A stretch of 5,772 nt of DNA, from the NCBI GenBank assembly GCA_021826605.1, contig JAKAZF010000215.1:1-5772 (forward strand), in the 5' to 3' direction. A model generated the notes under the pieces. The model was not told the DNA's origin and did no database searches. It saw nothing but the letters and a program-made list of their open reading frames with translations. The position numbers were made by a program, and so were the translations under genes. Position 1 is the first letter of the stretch, and every line of letters starts with the position of its first letter. This document shows, piece after piece, positions 4,949-5,772 of this stretch. This DNA comes from Planctomycetota bacterium (GTDB lineage: Bacteria; Planctomycetota; Phycisphaerae; WQYP01).

Positions 4949-5772
4949 TTACGGTAACGCGGTTTCGGGCAATACCGGCTCTTTATGCCGCCCGGCGCGG
5001 TAGCCAAATAGACCGTAGAATGCGATGTACGCATAGGATATAATCGGCACGACAAACGAAAACTGTATACCAGAATGGTCCGCGACCAGGCCTTGCAGCG
5101 GCGGCAGAAGCGCTCCACCTAAAACCGCCATCATCAAAAGCGAAGCCGCCTGACTTTTCAGAGGGCCGAGACCTTCAATAGCCAGCGAAAAAATATTGGA
5201 CCACATAACCGAATCAAACAGACCGATACCCAGGATGGCCCACATTGCCTCAGATCCGGCCGAGAGCATTCCAGTAAGCAGCAGAACGATGATGATGCCG
5301 CTGAACAGCGCCAGCATCCGCGGCGCGCTGCCGGCGCCAAAAATAAAGGCGACGAGCATCACCGCCAGCATCAAGCCATCATGCAGGGCATCGGTTTTTC
5401 CGGCAAGGATCCAGACAGCTCCAAATGCCAAGACCGGCAGTAACACAATCGCACCGAAGCGAATAGTTTTTCGCATATCACCAAGCGCAAAGGCCCCCAT
5501 CAAGCGACCGATCATCAAGCCGCCCCAGAAGAAGGCGAGATATCTTGACGCCGCCACGTGGCTGAGGCCGCCAAGTTTGGGAAGTTTCAGAAAATTAATG
5601 ATCGAACTTCCCACGCACACTTCGCCTCCGACATACATAAACACTGCAATCATTCCCAGAACCGTATGGGGATACCCAAGCGCTCCGGCACCGCGGGCAA
5701 TATGTCTGGTTTCAGTGAAGTTTGGCAAATGTGTGAATAGAAAAAATATCGACAGGGCCAGAAACACGGCAC
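4949..5772 (-). CDS. FucP/GluP-type sugar:proton symporter (MFS), 5' end outside window
   Basis: Only the C-terminal part is present, about 273 codons of a family usually 410-440 residues long; the frame is open to the right edge. A GTG at 5767 is an internal valine, not a start. Numbering from it, the visible protein runs from the end of TM6 to TM12. Family-typical segments are YVGGEVCVGSSIINFL (45-60, TM7), SRYLAFFWGGLMIGRLMG (74-91, TM8 and the following loop), LFDSVMWSNIFSLAIEGLG (183-201, TM10), SLLMMAVLGGALLPPLQG (209-226, TM11) with GLVADHSG (226-233), and SYAYIAFYGLFGYR (244-257, TM12). FucP and GluP relatives import L-fucose, glucose or galactose with protons across the inner membrane; the exact sugar cannot be read from this half. 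The proton-coupling residues of FucP TM1 and TM4 lie outside the window. The gene converges with the lipoprotein gene, and nothing visible suggests a sugar-catabolic operon on this side. Confidence 0.92.
   Translation of the reverse strand, partial: AVFLALSIFFLFTHLPNFTETRHIARGAGALGYPHTVLGMIAVFMYVGGEVCVGSSIINFLKLPKLGGLSHVAASRYLAFFWGGLMIGRLMGAFALGDMRKTIRFGAIVLLPVLAFGAVWILAGKTDALHDGLMLAVMLVAFIFGAGSAPRMLALFSGIIIVLLLTGMLSAGSEAMWAILGIGLFDSVMWSNIFSLAIEGLGPLKSQAASLLMMAVLGGALLPPLQGLVADHSGIQFSFVVPIISYAYIAFYGLFGYRAGRHKEPVLPETALP

Noticed and set aside
4675..5118. 147-codon minus-strand frame
   Set aside because: It overlaps the ends of the lipoprotein and sugar-transporter genes in a different frame, and its translation is Arg/Ser/Pro-rich.
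5765..5767. GTG as start of the sugar transporter
   Set aside because: The frame continues upstream to the window edge, and the protein from here would lack the first half of the MFS fold.

Overview
The window reads as chromosomal DNA of a Gram-negative bacterium with moderate to slightly high GC. The Gram-negative call rests on a lipoprotein carrying a lipobox and Ser at +2, the usual outer-membrane sorting pattern. Six protein genes are supported. The species cannot be fixed from the sequence. There is no rRNA, tRNA, CRISPR array, insertion sequence or other mobile element.

Left part (about 1-2915): a divergent metal-homeostasis locus. On the minus strand lie an Nramp-superfamily divalent-metal transporter (504-1934) and a 78-residue single-pass membrane protein (255-491). 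The small gene's ribosome binding site overlaps the transporter's stop codon, so the two form a tight operon. On the plus strand is a DtxR/MntR-family metal-dependent repressor with a C-terminal FeoA/SH3-like domain (2199-2915). The shared upstream region holds a near-consensus sigma70-type promoter for the transporter (TTGACA, 17 bp, TAGAAT). Just upstream of it are two related palindromes of the form TTTGAnTAnTCAAA, 22 bp centre to centre, which are the best candidate operator. The transporter lacks the classical DPGN and MPHN metal-site motifs and reads DAPS and TPWM instead, so its substrate and proton coupling are not those of ordinary MntH.

Middle (2974-3948, minus): a YhaM-like 3'-5' exoribonuclease with an N-terminal OB fold and a C-terminal HD domain, convergent with the repressor gene. 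A run of eight A in the coding strand lies between the two domains.

Right part: a divergent intergenic region (3949-4153) holds a possible promoter with a TTTCGCGAAA palindrome in its spacer and a perfect 8-bp leader hairpin. It precedes a helical outer-membrane-type lipoprotein (4154-4807) resembling the DUF2959 group. A 141-bp hairpin-rich gap, which may encode a 21-residue peptide, separates this from the C-terminal two thirds of a FucP/GluP-type sugar:proton symporter (minus strand). That gene runs off the right edge.

The metal locus forms an evident functional unit: sensor, shared operator, transporter and small membrane partner. The other three genes look like independent housekeeping or envelope functions. 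I see no defence system or multi-gene novel system. The most unusual items are the atypical Nramp metal site, its coupled small membrane protein, and the paired operator.
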